A model generated the notes under the pieces. That model had not been told where the DNA came from and ran no database searches. It worked only from the letters and a program-made list of their open reading frames with translations. Source: Streptococcus mitis (GTDB lineage Bacteria > Bacillota > Bacilli > Lactobacillales > Streptococcaceae). From it: a DNA stretch of 64,000 nucleotides. Position numbers and translations under genes: made by a program. The stretch covers positions 310,001 through 374,000 of the forward strand of contig NZ_JPFW01000007.1 in the NCBI RefSeq assembly GCF_000722705.1. The letters run 5' to 3'. Each line of letters opens with the position of its first letter. Positions within the stretch are counted from its first letter, which is position 1. Below are positions 1 to 9,489 of this stretch, one piece after another.

Positions 1-191
1 TCATCTCTATCGATAAGGCTCATGAGCAGGCTGAGGAATATGGTCACAGCTTTGAGCGTGAGATGGGCTTCTTGGCAGTACACGGCTTTTTACATATCAA
101 CGGCTATGATCACTACACTCCAGAAGAAGAAGCGGAGATGTTCGGTTTACAAGAAGAAATTTTGACAGCCTATGGACTCACAAGACAATAA
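1..191 (+). CDS. ybeY: Endoribonuclease YbeY, C-terminal part (5' end outside window)
   Basis: The reading frame is open from base 3 to the TAA at 189-191, about 62 codons. It carries the zinc-binding signature [11 protein letters not shown] (H-x3-H-x5-H), diagnostic of the UPF0054/YbeY metalloprotein family. YbeY is a single-strand-specific endoribonuclease involved in 16S rRNA 3'-end maturation and ribosome quality control. The end overlaps the dgkA start by 20 bases, so the two are probably translated from one mRNA. The ybeY-dgkA-era order is standard in streptococci. Only the C-terminal portion is visible. Confidence 0.95.
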   Translation, partial: ISIDKAHEQAEEYGHSFEREMGFLAVHGFLHINGYDHYTPEEEAEMFGLQEEILTAYGLTRQ

Positions 192-567
192 ACGAAAATG
201 GAAAAATCGTGACCTGATATCCAGTTTAGAATTTGCCCTCACAGGAATTTTTACTGCTATCAAGGAAGAACGCAATATGCGAAAACATGCAGTGACGGCT
301 CTCGTGGTCATCCTTGCAGGTTTTCTTTTTCAGGTGTCACGAATCGAATGGCTCTTTCTCCTATTGAGCATTTTCTTGGTAGTAGCCTTTGAAATTATCA
401 ACTCTGCTATTGAAAATGTGGTGGATTTGGCCAGTCACTATCACTTTTCCATGCTGGCTAAAAATGCCAAGGATATGGCGGCTGGCGCGGTATTAGTGGT
501 CTCTCTTTTTGCAGCCTTAACAGGCGCATTGATTTTTCTCCCACGAATCTGGGATTTAATATTTTAA
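172..567 (+). CDS. dgkA: Diacylglycerol/undecaprenol kinase
   Basis: This 131-residue integral membrane protein has three hydrophobic segments (about residues 40-60, 62-85 and 103-128). It contains the DgkA signature [13 protein letters not shown], whose acidic residues bind the Mg-nucleotide. Gram-positive members phosphorylate mainly undecaprenol, recycling the lipid carrier for peptidoglycan and other wall polymers. The family is normally 120-135 residues, so the gene is full length. The start lies inside the end of ybeY, and era follows 16 bases downstream. The substrate preference is inferred from the family. Confidence 0.92.
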   Translation: MDSQDNKRKWKNRDLISSLEFALTGIFTAIKEERNMRKHAVTALVVILAGFLFQVSRIEWLFLLLSIFLVVAFEIINSAIENVVDLASHYHFSMLAKNAKDMAAGAVLVVSLFAALTGALIFLPRIWDLIF

Positions 568-583
568 ACAGTAAGAGGAAATT

Positions 584-1483
584 ATGACTTTTAAATCAGG
601 CTTTGTAGCCATTTTAGGACGTCCTAATGTTGGGAAGTCAACTTTTTTAAATCACGTTATGGGGCAAAAGATTGCCATCATGAGTGACAAGGCGCAGACA
701 ACGCGCAACAAAATCATGGGAATTTACACGACCGATAAGGAGCAAATTGTCTTTATCGACACGCCAGGGATTCACAAGCCTAAAACGGCTCTTGGAGATT
801 TCATGGTTGAGTCTGCTTATAGCACCCTTCGTGAAGTGGACACTGTTCTTTTCATGGTGCCCGCTGATGAAGCGCGTGGTAAGGGGGATGACATGATTAT
901 TGAGCGTCTCAAGGCTGCCAAGGTTCCTGTGATTCTGGTGGTGAACAAGATTGACAAGGTTCATCCAGACCAGCTTTTGTCTCAGATTGATGATTTCCGA
1001 AATCAGATGGACTTCAAGGAAATTGTTCCAATCTCAGCCCTTCAGGGCAATAACGTGTCTCGTCTAGTGGATATTTTGAGTGAAAATCTGGACGAAGGAT
1101 TCCAGTATTTCCCGTCTGATCAAATCACAGACCATCCAGAACGTTTCTTGGTTTCAGAAATGGTTCGCGAGAAAGTCTTGCACCTAACTCGTGAAGAGAT
1201 TCCGCATTCGGTAGCAGTAGTTGTTGACTCTATGAAACGAGACGAAGAGACAGACAAGGTTCACATCCGTGCAACCATCATGGTGGAGCGCGATAGTCAG
1301 AAAGGGATTATCATCGGTAAAGGTGGCGCTATGCTTAAGAAAATTGGTAGTATGGCCCGTCGTGATATTGAACTCATGCTAGGAGACAAGGTCTTCCTAG
1401 AAACCTGGGTCAAGGTCAAGAAAAACTGGCGCGATAAAAAGCTAGATTTGGCTGACTTTGGCTATAATGAAAAAGAATACTAA
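584..1483 (+). CDS. era: GTPase Era
   Basis: This 299-residue GTPase has G1 GRPNVGKST near residue 12, G3 DTPGIHKP near 60 and G4 NKID near 121. A C-terminal KH RNA-binding domain carries [15 protein letters not shown] near 240-255. Era binds the 3' end of 16S rRNA and helps 30S assembly, which fits its position behind ybeY, another 16S maturation factor. An AGAGGAA ribosome-binding site lies just before the ATG. Length and all motifs are normal. Confidence 0.97.
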   Translation: MTFKSGFVAILGRPNVGKSTFLNHVMGQKIAIMSDKAQTTRNKIMGIYTTDKEQIVFIDTPGIHKPKTALGDFMVESAYSTLREVDTVLFMVPADEARGKGDDMIIERLKAAKVPVILVVNKIDKVHPDQLLSQIDDFRNQMDFKEIVPISALQGNNVSRLVDILSENLDEGFQYFPSDQITDHPERFLVSEMVREKVLHLTREEIPHSVAVVVDSMKRDEETDKVHIRATIMVERDSQKGIIIGKGGAMLKKIGSMARRDIELMLGDKVFLETWVKVKKNWRDKKLDLADFGYNEKEY

Positions 1484-1531
1484 GTAGAGGTGGGCTCATG
1501 CCTGCTTCTTGTTTTTACAGAAGGAGGACTT

Positions 1532-2356
1532 ATGCCTGAATTACCAGAGGTTGAAACTGTTCGTCGTGGCCTAGAAAAATTGATTCTGGGTAAAAAGATT
1601 TCGAGTATAGAAATTCGCTATCCCAAGATGATGAAGACAGATTTGGACGAGTTTCAAAAGGAAGTGCCTGGTCAGATTGTTGAGTCAATGGGACGTCGTG
1701 GTAAATATTTGATTTTCTACCTGACAGATAAGGTCTTGATTTCCCATTTGCGCCTGGAAGGCAAGTATTTTTACTATCCAGACCAGGTTCCTGAACGTAA
1801 GCATGCCCATGTTTTCTTCCAGTTTGAAGACGGTGGCACGCTTGTTTATGAGGATGTACGCAAGTTTGGTACTATGGAACTATTGTCTCCTGACCTTTTG
1901 GATACCTACTTTATTTCTAAGAAATTAGGGCCTGAACCAAGGGAGCAAGACTTTGATTTACAGGTCTTTCAAGCTGCCCTAGCCAAGTCCAAAAAGCCTA
2001 TCAAATCCCATCTCCTAGACCAAACCTTGGTAGCTGGTCTGGGTAATATCTATGTAGATGAGGTCCTATGGCGAGCTCAGGTTCATCCAGCTAGACCTTC
2101 CCAAACTTTGACAGCAGAAGAAGCGTCAGCCATTCATGACCAGACCATTGCTGTATTGGGCCAGGCTGTTGAAAAAGGTGGCTCCACCATTCGGACTTAT
2201 ACCAATGCCTTTGGGGAAGACGGAACCATGCAGGATTTTCATCAGGTCTATGACAAGGCTGGTCAAGAATGTGTACGCTGTGGCACCATCATTGAGAAAA
2301 TCCAATTAGGCGGACGAGGCACCCACTTTTGTCCAACTTGTCAAAGGAGGGACTGA
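1532..2356 (+). CDS. mutM: Formamidopyrimidine-DNA glycosylase
   Basis: This 274-residue enzyme removes 8-oxoguanine and ring-opened purines in base-excision repair. The ATG at 1532 is chosen over an in-frame GTG at 1490 because the mature enzyme must start with MPELPEVE: after Met removal the N-terminal proline is the Schiff-base nucleophile. A GGAGG site also sits 7-8 bases upstream. The C-terminal zinc finger is visible as CVRC and CPTC near residues 244-270. The stop codon overlaps the coaE start (TGATG), implying translational coupling. Confidence 0.96.
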   Translation: MPELPEVETVRRGLEKLILGKKISSIEIRYPKMMKTDLDEFQKEVPGQIVESMGRRGKYLIFYLTDKVLISHLRLEGKYFYYPDQVPERKHAHVFFQFEDGGTLVYEDVRKFGTMELLSPDLLDTYFISKKLGPEPREQDFDLQVFQAALAKSKKPIKSHLLDQTLVAGLGNIYVDEVLWRAQVHPARPSQTLTAEEASAIHDQTIAVLGQAVEKGGSTIRTYTNAFGEDGTMQDFHQVYDKAGQECVRCGTIIEKIQLGGRGTHFCPTCQRRD

Positions 2357-2961
2357 TGGGAAAAATCATTGGAATCACAGGAGGAATTGCCTCTGGTAAG
2401 TCAACCGTGACAAATTTTCTAAGAAAGCAAGGTTTTCAAGTAGTGGATGCCGACGCAGTCGTCCACCAACTACAGAAACCTGGCGGTCGTCTGTTTGAGG
2501 CTCTAGTCCAGCATTTTGGTCAAAAAATCATCCTTGAAAACGGAGAACTTAATCGCCCTCTCCTAGCTAGTCTCATCTTTCCAAATCCTCAAGAACAAGA
2601 ATGGTCTAAGCAAATCCAAGGAGAGATTATTCGTGAAGAGTTGGCTACATTAAGAGACCAGTTGGCTCAGACAGAAGAGATTTTTTTCATGGATATTCCC
2701 CTGCTTTTTGAGCAGGACTATGCCTCTTGGTTTGATGAGACGTGGTTGGTCTATGTGGACCGAGATGTCCAAGTAGAACGTTTAATGAAAAGAGACCACT
2801 TGCCCAAAAATGAAGCTGAATCTCGTCTGGCAGCCCAATGGCCTTTAGAAGAAAAGAAAGATTTGGCTAGCCATGTTCTAGACAACAATGGAAATCAGGA
2901 CCAGCTTCTTACTCAGGTGGTCTCCCTACTTGAGGGAGGTAGGCAAGATGACAGAGATTAA
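2356..2961 (+). CDS. coaE: Dephospho-CoA kinase
   Basis: This 201-residue P-loop kinase carries out the last step of coenzyme A synthesis, phosphorylating the 3' hydroxyl of dephospho-CoA ribose. It has Walker A GGIASGKST at residues 8-16 and the DADAVVHQL substrate segment near 32. The ATG at 2356 overlaps the mutM stop by one base and has AAAGGAGG just upstream; a longer in-frame extension inside mutM is disregarded. The end overlaps pmrA by 14 bases. Length is typical. Confidence 0.94.
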   Translation: MGKIIGITGGIASGKSTVTNFLRKQGFQVVDADAVVHQLQKPGGRLFEALVQHFGQKIILENGELNRPLLASLIFPNPQEQEWSKQIQGEIIREELATLRDQLAQTEEIFFMDIPLLFEQDYASWFDETWLVYVDRDVQVERLMKRDHLPKNEAESRLAAQWPLEEKKDLASHVLDNNGNQDQLLTQVVSLLEGGRQDDRD

Positions 2962-4147
2962 CTGGAAGGATAATCTGCGCATTGCCTGGTTTGGTAATTT
3001 TCTGACAGGAGCCAGTATTTCCTTAGTTGTGCCCTTTATGCCCATCTTCGTGGAAAATCTGGGTGTAGGGAGTGATCAAGCTGCTTTTTATGCAGGTTTA
3101 GCTATTTCTGTCTCTGCTATTTCCGCGGCGCTCTTCTCTCCTATCTGGGGAATCCTTGCCGATAAATACGGTCGAAAACCCATGATGATTCGGGCTGGGC
3201 TTGCCATGACCATCACTATGGGAGGCTTGGCCTTTGTCCCAAGTATCTATTGGTTAATCTTTCTTCGTTTATTAAACGGTGTATTTGCAGGTTTTGTTCC
3301 CAATGCAACGGCCTTGATAGCCAGTCAGGTTCCCAAGGAGAAATCAGGCTCTGCCTTAGGTACTTTGTCTACTGGAGTAGTTGCAGGTACTCTAACTGGT
3401 CCCTTTATTGGTGGCTTTATCGCAGAATTATTTGGCATTCGTACTGTTTTCTTACTGGTTGGTAGTTTTCTATTCTTAGCTGCTATTTTGACTATTTGCT
3501 TTATTAAGGAAGATTTTAAACCAGTAGTCAAGGAAAAGGCCATCCCAACAAAGGAATTATTTTCATCACTTAAATATCCCTATCTCTTAGTTAATCTCTT
3601 TCTAACCAGTTTTGTCATCCAATTTTCAGCCCAATCAATTGGCCCTATCTTAGCTCTTTATGTGCGTGACTTAGGGCAGACAGAGAATCTTCTTTTTGTC
3701 TCTGGTTTGATTGTATCCAGTATGGGCTTTTCCAGCATGATGAGTGCAGGAGTCATGGGTAAGCTAGGTGATAAGGTGGGCAATCATCGTCTCTTGGTTG
3801 TCGCCCAGTTTTATTCAGTTATCATCTATCTTCTCTGTGCCAATGCCTCTAGTCCCCTCCAACTGGGACTCTATCGTTTCCTCTTTGGCCTGGGAACCGG
3901 TGCCTTGATCCCTGGGGTTAATGCCCTACTCAGCAAAATGACTCCCAAAGCCGGCATTTCGAGGGTCTTTGCCTTCAATCAGGTATTCTTTTATTTGGGA
4001 GGTGTCGTTGGTCCTATGGCAGGTTCCGCAGTAGCAGGTCAATTTGGCTACCATGCTGTCTTTTATGCGACAAGCCTTTGTGTTGCCTTTAGTTGTCTCT
4101 TTAACCTGCTTCAATTTCGAACATTATTAAAAGTAAAGGAAATCTAG
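2948..4147 (+). CDS. pmrA: Multidrug efflux MFS transporter PmrA
   Basis: This 399-residue protein has twelve predicted membrane spans and the MFS motif [16 protein letters not shown], in the loop after helix 2. Start, length and neighbours match pneumococcal PmrA, described as a proton-driven efflux pump for fluoroquinolones and dyes. The ATG at 2948 is chosen because it follows AGGGAGGTAGGC and gives the family N terminus MTEINWKDN. The frame is open upstream inside coaE, but that extension is unsupported. The stop overlaps the rpmG GTG start. Substrate range cannot be read from sequence. Confidence 0.88.
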
Positions 4148-4296
4148 TGCGAGTAAAAATTAATCTCAAATGCTCCTCTTGTGGCAGTATCAATTACCTA
4201 ACCAGTAAAAATTCAAAAACCCATCCAGATAAGATTGAGGTTTTAAAGTATTGTCCCAAGGAAAGAAAAGTAACCCTACATCTTGAATCTAAGTAG
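4147..4296 (+). CDS. rpmG: Ribosomal protein L33
   Basis: This 49-residue protein starts at a GTG that shares its G with the pmrA TAG stop. It begins [13 protein letters not shown] and is rich in Lys and Arg. The first metal ligand pair, CSSC, is present, but the second is reduced to YCPKE instead of the usual CPxC. Only three of four zinc cysteines remain, as expected of a zinc-independent or weakly binding L33 paralogue. The one-base overlap suggests translation by reinitiation. Gene identity is clear; metal status is inferred. Confidence 0.9.
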
Positions 4297-4311
4297 ATTT
4301 TATGGTAAAAT
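4283..4311 (+). promoter_or_regulatory. Sigma-A promoter for secG
   Basis: TTGAAT at 4283-4288 and TAAAAT at 4306-4311 are separated by 17 bases, and a TG precedes the -10 box by one base (extended -10). It lies in the last codons of rpmG and would start transcription about 18 bases before the secG ATG. Confidence 0.65.
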
Positions 4312-4335
4312 AATAGGGATTTTAAGGAGTTTGAT

Positions 4336-4569
4336 ATGTATAACCTATTATTAACCATTTTATTAGTATTATCTGTTGTGATTGTGATTGCGATTTTCAT
4401 GCAACCAACTAAAAACCAATCCAGCAATGTATTTGATGCCAGCTCAGGTGATTTGTTTGAACGCAGTAAAGCACGCGGTTTTGAAGCTGTAATGCAGCGT
4501 TTGACAGGGATTTTAGTCTTTTTCTGGCTAGCCATTGCCTTAGCATTGACGGTATTATCAAGTAGATAA
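4336..4569 (+). CDS. secG: Preprotein translocase subunit SecG
   Basis: This 77-residue protein has two membrane helices (about residues 2-22 and 54-74) joined by a loop containing the conserved SSGDLFER. SecG associates with SecYE and stimulates SecA-driven export. The ATG follows TTAAGGAG with good spacing. secG followed by rnr and smpB is a common Firmicute arrangement; here a BOX element sits between secG and rnr. Length is normal. Confidence 0.93.
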   Translation: MYNLLLTILLVLSVVIVIAIFMQPTKNQSSNVFDASSGDLFERSKARGFEAVMQRLTGILVFFWLAIALALTVLSSR

Positions 4570-4611
4570 GAAAATAATGGGCAGGACTAGGTCTTTGCCT
4601 CTTTTTATTTT

Positions 4612-4727
4612 TATACTCTTCAAAAATCTCTTCAAACCACGTCAGCTTCCATCTGCAACCTCAAAATGGTGTTTTGAGCAACCTGCGCCTAGCTTTCTAG
4701 TTTGCTCTTTGATTTTTATTGAGTATT
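4612..4727 (+). repeat. BOX element (boxA, shortened boxB, boxC)
   Basis: The 116-base repeat begins TATACTCTTCAAAAATCTC (boxA end) and finishes GCTCTTTGATTTTTATTGAG (boxC end). A shortened boxB core (ACCTCAAAATGGTGTTTTGAG, a hairpin) lies between them. The ends form an imperfect inverted repeat. It fills most of the secG-rnr gap and shares modules with the copies at 29028, 43453 and 48216. Confidence 0.85.
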
Positions 4728-4784
4728 AAAGGATGTTTGAGAAGATTTTACAGTAAAAGAAAATTAAAAATCTAGAAAGAAAAT

Positions 4785-7139
4785 ATGAAAGATAGAATAA
4801 AAGAATATTTGCAAGATAAGGGAAAGGTGACGGTCAATGACTTGGCTCAGGCTTTGGGAAAAGATGGGTCCAAGGATTTTCGTGAGTTGATTAAAACCTT
4901 GTCCCTAATGGAAAGAAAGCACCAGATTCGCTTTGAAGAAGATGGGAGTCTGACCTTGGAAGCCAAGAAAAAACATGAGATTACTCTCAAGGGGATTTTT
5001 CATGCCCATAAAAATGGCTTTGGTTTTGTTAGTCTAGAAGGGGAAGAGGACGACCTTTTTGTAGGAAAAAACGATGTCAACTATGCTATTGATGGCGATA
5101 CCGTTGAGGTCGTCATCAAGAAAATCGCTGACCGCAATAAGGGAACAGCAGCAGAAGCCAAAATTATTGATATCTTAGAACACAGTCTGACAACCGTAGT
5201 CGGTCAAATCGTACTAGATCAGGAAAAACCTAAGTATGCTGGATACATCCGTTCGAAAAACCAGAAAATCAGCCAACCAATTTATGTTAAGAAACCAGCT
5301 CTTAAACTAGAAGGAACCGAAGTTCTCAAGGTCTTTATCGACAAATATCCAAGCAAGAAACATGATTTCTTTGTTGCTAGTGTCCTTGATGTGGTGGGGC
5401 ACTCGACGGATGTTGGGATTGATGTCCTTGAGGTTTTGGAGTCTATGGACATTGTATCCGAGTTTCCAGAAGCTGTTGTCAAGGAAGCAGAAAGTGTGCC
5501 TGATGTTCCGTCTCAAAAGGATATGGAAGGCCGTCTGGATTTGAGAGATGAGATTACCTTTACCATTGACGGTGCCGATGCCAAGGACTTGGATGATGCG
5601 GTACATATCAAGGCTCTGAAAAATGGAAATCTGGAGCTTGGAGTTCACATCGCAGATGTTTCCTATTATGTGACCGAGGGTTCTGCTCTTGATAAGGAAG
5701 CCCTTAACCGCGCGACTTCTGTCTATGTGACAGACCGAGTGGTGCCAATGCTTCCAGAGCGTTTGTCAAATGGCATCTGCTCCCTCAATCCTCAAGTTGA
5801 CCGTCTGACCCAGTCTACTATTATGGAAATTGATAAACATGGTCGTGTGGTCAATTACACCATTACACAAACGGTTATCAAGACAAGCTTCAGGATGACC
5901 TACAGTGATGTCAATGATATCCTAGCTGGAGACAAGGAAAAGAGACAAGAATATCAGAAAATTGTTCCAAGTATCGAACTTATGGCCAAGCTCCATGAAA
6001 GGCTAGAAAACATGCGTGTGAAACGTGGAGCCCTCAATTTCGATACCAACGAAGCGAAGATTTTAGTGGACAAACAAGGTAAGCCTGTTGATATCGTTCT
6101 TCGCCAGCGTGGTGTTGCCGAGCGCATGATTGAGTCCTTTATGTTGATGGCCAATGAAACAGTTGCCGAGCATTTCAGCAAGTTGGATTTGCCTTTCATC
6201 TATCGAATTCACGAGGAGCCAAAGGCTGAAAAGGTTCAGAAGTTTATTGATTATGCTTCAAGTTTTGGCTTGCGGATTTATGGGACTGCCAGTGAGATTA
6301 GCCAGGAGGCGCTTCAAGACATCATGCGTACTGTTGAGGGAGAACCTTATGCGGATGTATTGTCCATGATGCTTCTTCGCTCTATGCAGCAGGCTCGCTA
6401 TTCAGAGCACAATCACGGTCACTATGGACTTGCTGCAGACTATTACACTCACTTTACTAGCCCGATTCGCCGTTATCCTGACCTTCTAGTTCACCGTATG
6501 ATTCGGGATTACGGCCGTTCTAAGGAAATAGCAGAGTATTTTGAGCAAGTGATTCCAGAGATTGCGACCCAGTCTTCCAACCGTGAGCGTCGTGCTATCG
6601 AGGCTGAGCGTGAAGTTGAAGCCATGAAAAAGGCTGAGTACATGGAAGAATATGTAGGTGAAGAATACGATGCGGTTGTATCAAGTATTGTCAAATTTGG
6701 TCTCTTTGTTGAATTGCCAAACACAGTTGAGGGCTTGATTCATATCACCAATTTACCTGAATTTTATCATTTCAATGAGCGTGATTTGACCCTGCGTGGG
6801 GAAAAATCGGGTACAACCTTCCGTGTAGGACAGCAGATTCGTATTCGGGTTGAAAGAGCTGATAAGATGACGGGGGAAATTGATTTCTCTTATATCCCAA
6901 GTGAGTTTGATGTGATTGAAAAAGGCTTGAAACAGTCTAGTCGTAGTGACAGAGGGCGTGGTTCCAGTCGTCGTTCAGATAAGAAGGAAGACAAGAGAAA
7001 GTCAGGACGCTCAAATGATAAGCGCAAGCATTCGTCAAAAGATAAGAAGAAAAAAGGAAAGAAACCTTTTTATAAGGAAGTAGCTAAGAAAGGAGCCAAG
7101 CATGGCAAAGGGCGAGGGAAAGGTCGTCGCACAAAATAA
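4785..7139 (+). CDS. rnr: Ribonuclease R
   Basis: This 784-residue 3'-5' exoribonuclease has an N-terminal helix-turn-helix-like segment (1-70), cold-shock OB domains and an RNB catalytic domain. The metal-binding [13 protein letters not shown] lies near residue 264. An S1 domain sits near 625-710, followed by a very basic Lys/Arg/Ser tail (about 710-784). RNase R degrades structured RNA and, with SmpB and tmRNA, mRNA from stalled ribosomes. The last 38 bases overlap smpB, consistent with that partnership. The ribosome-binding site (AGAAAG) is weak. Confidence 0.95.
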
Positions 7140-7569
7140 AAAGGCGCGCCACGACTATACAATCGTAGATACGCTAGAGGCAGGAATGGTCCTGACTGGA
7201 ACTGAAATCAAGAGTGTGCGAGCCGCTCGAATCAATCTCAAGGATGGCTTTGCCCAAGTAAAAAATGGGGAAGTCTGGTTGAGCAATGTTCATATCGCTC
7301 CTTACGAAGAGGGCAATATCTGGAATCAGGAACCAGAACGCCGTCGCAAACTCCTGCTCCATAAGAAACAAATCCAAAAATTGGAACAAGAGACCAAAGG
7401 GACAGGAATGACCTTAGTTCCCCTTAAGGTCTATATCAAAGATGGCTATGCCAAGCTCCTTTTAGGCCTAGCTAAAGGGAAGCATGACTACGACAAACGG
7501 GAGTCTATCAAGCGTCGTGAGCAAAACCGCGACATTGCGCGCGTGATGAAAGCTGTTAATCAGCGATAA
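7102..7569 (+). CDS. smpB: SsrA (tmRNA)-binding protein SmpB
   Basis: This 155-residue protein has the SmpB core beginning QNKKARHDY, then GTEIKSVR and NLKDGFAQV, and ends in the basic tail [14 protein letters not shown] that enters the mRNA channel. SmpB delivers tmRNA to stalled ribosomes for trans-translation. The ATG lies inside the 3' end of rnr and has AAAGGAG upstream. No tmRNA gene is visible in this window. Confidence 0.96.
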
Positions 7570-7584
7570 AAAGAGGAATTGGAA

Positions 7585-8445
7585 ATGGAAAAACTAGTTG
7601 CCTATAAACGAATGCCCTTGTGGAATAAAGAAACTATGCCTGAAGCTGTTCAGCAGAAACACAATACCAAGGTTGGAACTTGGGGCAAGATCACTGTAGT
7701 AAAAGGAGTTCTCAAGTTTATTGAGTTGACAGAGGATGGTGAAGTTCTAGCTGAACACCTCTTTGAAGCAGGGGCAGATAATCCCATGGCGCAACCTCAA
7801 GCATGGCACCGAGTAGAGGCTGCCACAGATGATGTGGAATGGTACTTGGAATTTTATTGTAAACCTGAGGATTATTTCCCTAAGAAATACAATACCAATC
7901 CTGTTCATTCAGAAGTTCTGGAAGCTATGCAGACGGTAAAACCAGGGAAAGCCTTGGATTTGGGCTGTGGACAGGGTCGTAATTCCCTCTTTTTGGCCCA
8001 GCAAGGTTTTGATGTGACAGCTGTGGATCAAAATGAACTGGCCCTTGAAATCTTGCAAAGCATTGTGGAGCAGGAAGATTTGGATATGCCTCTTGGTCTT
8101 TATGATATCAATTCAGCCAGTATTGGGCAAGAGTATGATTTTATTGTTTCAACAGTTGTTCTCATGTTTCTGCAAGCAGACCGCATTCCTGAAATTATCA
8201 AAAATATGCAGGAGAAAACCACTATTGGTGGCTACAATCTTATCGTCTGTGCCATGGACACGGAGGATTATCCTTGCTCAGTGAACTTCCCATTCACCTT
8301 TAAAGAAGGAGAATTGGCTGAATACTACAAGGATTGGGAATTGGTTAAGTACAATGAAAATCCAGGCCATTTGCACCGTCGCGATGAAAATGGCAATCGC
8401 ATTCAACTACGCTTTGCGACCATGCTAGCTAAAAAAATCAAATAA
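7585..8445 (+). CDS. tehB: TehB-like SAM-dependent methyltransferase
   Basis: This 286-residue protein has two parts. Residues 1-90 form a cupin-like DUF1971 domain, and about 95-286 form a class I methyltransferase with the SAM loop ALDLGCGQGRNSLFLAQQGF. Such fusions are annotated TehB, tellurite resistance proteins thought to methylate tellurite; the natural substrate is uncertain. The ATG at 7585 is preferred over a TTG two codons upstream because AAGAGG is better spaced. It follows smpB by 15 bases and ends at a terminator. Confidence 0.82.
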   Translation: MEKLVAYKRMPLWNKETMPEAVQQKHNTKVGTWGKITVVKGVLKFIELTEDGEVLAEHLFEAGADNPMAQPQAWHRVEAATDDVEWYLEFYCKPEDYFPKKYNTNPVHSEVLEAMQTVKPGKALDLGCGQGRNSLFLAQQGFDVTAVDQNELALEILQSIVEQEDLDMPLGLYDINSASIGQEYDFIVSTVVLMFLQADRIPEIIKNMQEKTTIGGYNLIVCAMDTEDYPCSVNFPFTFKEGELAEYYKDWELVKYNENPGHLHRRDENGNRIQLRFATMLAKKIK

Positions 8446-8454
8446 GGATGAATG

Positions 8455-8488
8455 AAGATTAGGAATTTTCCTGATCTTTTTTCTTTTT
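8455..8488 (+). terminator. Rho-independent terminator after tehB
   Basis: The stem AAGATTAGGAA / TTCCTGATCTT (one G-U pair) has a two-base loop and is followed by a T-rich run, closing the rnr-smpB-tehB unit just before the coiA promoter. Confidence 0.75.
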
Positions 8489-8496
8489 TACGAATA
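8489..8496 (+). promoter_or_regulatory. ComX (SigX) cin-box of coiA
   Basis: TACGAATA, the canonical combox/cin-box recognised by the competence sigma factor, is preceded by a T-rich tract as usual and lies 22 bases before the coiA start. It implies late-competence expression of coiA. Confidence 0.88.
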
Positions 8497-8517
8497 ATAT
8501 AAAAAAGGAGGGAAATC

Positions 8518-9471
8518 ATGTTTGTTGCGAAAGATGCTAGGGGAGAATTGGTAAATGTGCTAGAGGATAAGCTCGAGAAGCAAGCATACACTTGCCCAGC
8601 TTGTGGAGGTCAGCTCCGTTTGCGTCAAGGACCAAGTGTACGGACTCATTTTGCCCATAAATCCCTAAAAGACTGTGATTTTTCATTTGAAAATGAAAGT
8701 CCAGAACACCTAGCCAATAAGGAATCCCTCTATCACTGGTTGAAAAAAGAGACAGAGGTTCAATTAGAATACCCCCTTCCAGAGCTTAAACAGATTGCGG
8801 ATGTGTTTGTAAATGGCAATCTAGCTCTAGAGGTTCAGTGTAGTCCCTTGCCTCAAAAAGTCCTTAAAGAGCGAAGTGAGGGCTATCGTAGTCAGGGTTA
8901 CCAAGTACTGTGGTTGCTGGGTCAAAAACTGTGGCTCAAGGATCGTTTGACTCGTCTGCAACAAGGTTTTCTTTATTTTAGTCAAAATATGGGCTTTTAT
9001 GTTTGGGAATTAGACAAGGGAAAACAGCTTTTAAGACTCAAATACCTCATTCACCAGGATCTCCGCGGGAAACTCCATTATCAGATTAAAGAATTTCCCT
9101 ATGGTCAAGATAGCTTACTGGAAATATTACGTCTTCCCTATAAGAAACAAAAAATTTCGCATTTTACAGTTTCTCAAGATAGGGACATCTGTCGCTATAT
9201 CCGACAACAGCTTTATTATCAAAATCCTTTTTGGATGAAAGAACAAGCAGAAGCCTATCAGAAGGGAGAAAATATCCTGACTTATGGGCTCAAAGAATGG
9301 TATCCACAAATTCGACCATTAGTGGGCAAGTTCTCCCAGATTGAACAAGACTTGAATAGCTATTATCAGCACTTTTACACCTATTACAAAGAAAATCCTC
9401 AAAATGATTGGCAAAAGCTCTATCCACCAGCCTTTTATCAGCAATATTTCTTAAAAAATATGGTAGAATAG
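8518..9471 (+). CDS. coiA: Competence protein CoiA
   Basis: This 317-residue late-competence protein is required after DNA uptake for recombination during transformation. The N terminus has a zinc-finger-like CPACGG followed by the THFAHKS segment (residues 24-50). A nuclease-fold-like strand, IADVFVNGNLALEVQCS, lies near 88-104 and fits the predicted PD-(D/E)xK-like nature of the family. An AAAGGAGGG site precedes the ATG and a cin-box precedes that. pepF follows 18 bases downstream, as in pneumococcus. Confidence 0.95.
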   Translation: MFVAKDARGELVNVLEDKLEKQAYTCPACGGQLRLRQGPSVRTHFAHKSLKDCDFSFENESPEHLANKESLYHWLKKETEVQLEYPLPELKQIADVFVNGNLALEVQCSPLPQKVLKERSEGYRSQGYQVLWLLGQKLWLKDRLTRLQQGFLYFSQNMGFYVWELDKGKQLLRLKYLIHQDLRGKLHYQIKEFPYGQDSLLEILRLPYKKQKISHFTVSQDRDICRYIRQQLYYQNPFWMKEQAEAYQKGENILTYGLKEWYPQIRPLVGKFSQIEQDLNSYYQHFYTYYKENPQNDWQKLYPPAFYQQYFLKNMVE

Positions 9472-9489
9472 AAAGGATGGAGGAATCTA

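Noticed and set aside
1490-1531. GTG start extending mutM upstream by 14 codons
   Set aside because: MutM needs Pro at position 2 after the initiator Met, given only by the ATG at 1532.
4194-4535. 113-codon minus-strand ORF spanning rpmG and secG
   Set aside because: It opposes two well-supported genes and the secG promoter, and its composition does not look like a protein.
4612-4727. Interpretation of the intergenic repeats as RUP elements
   Set aside because: The internal CGTCAGCGTCGCCTTACCGT of other copies and the roughly 153-base A-B-C layout fit BOX, not RUP.
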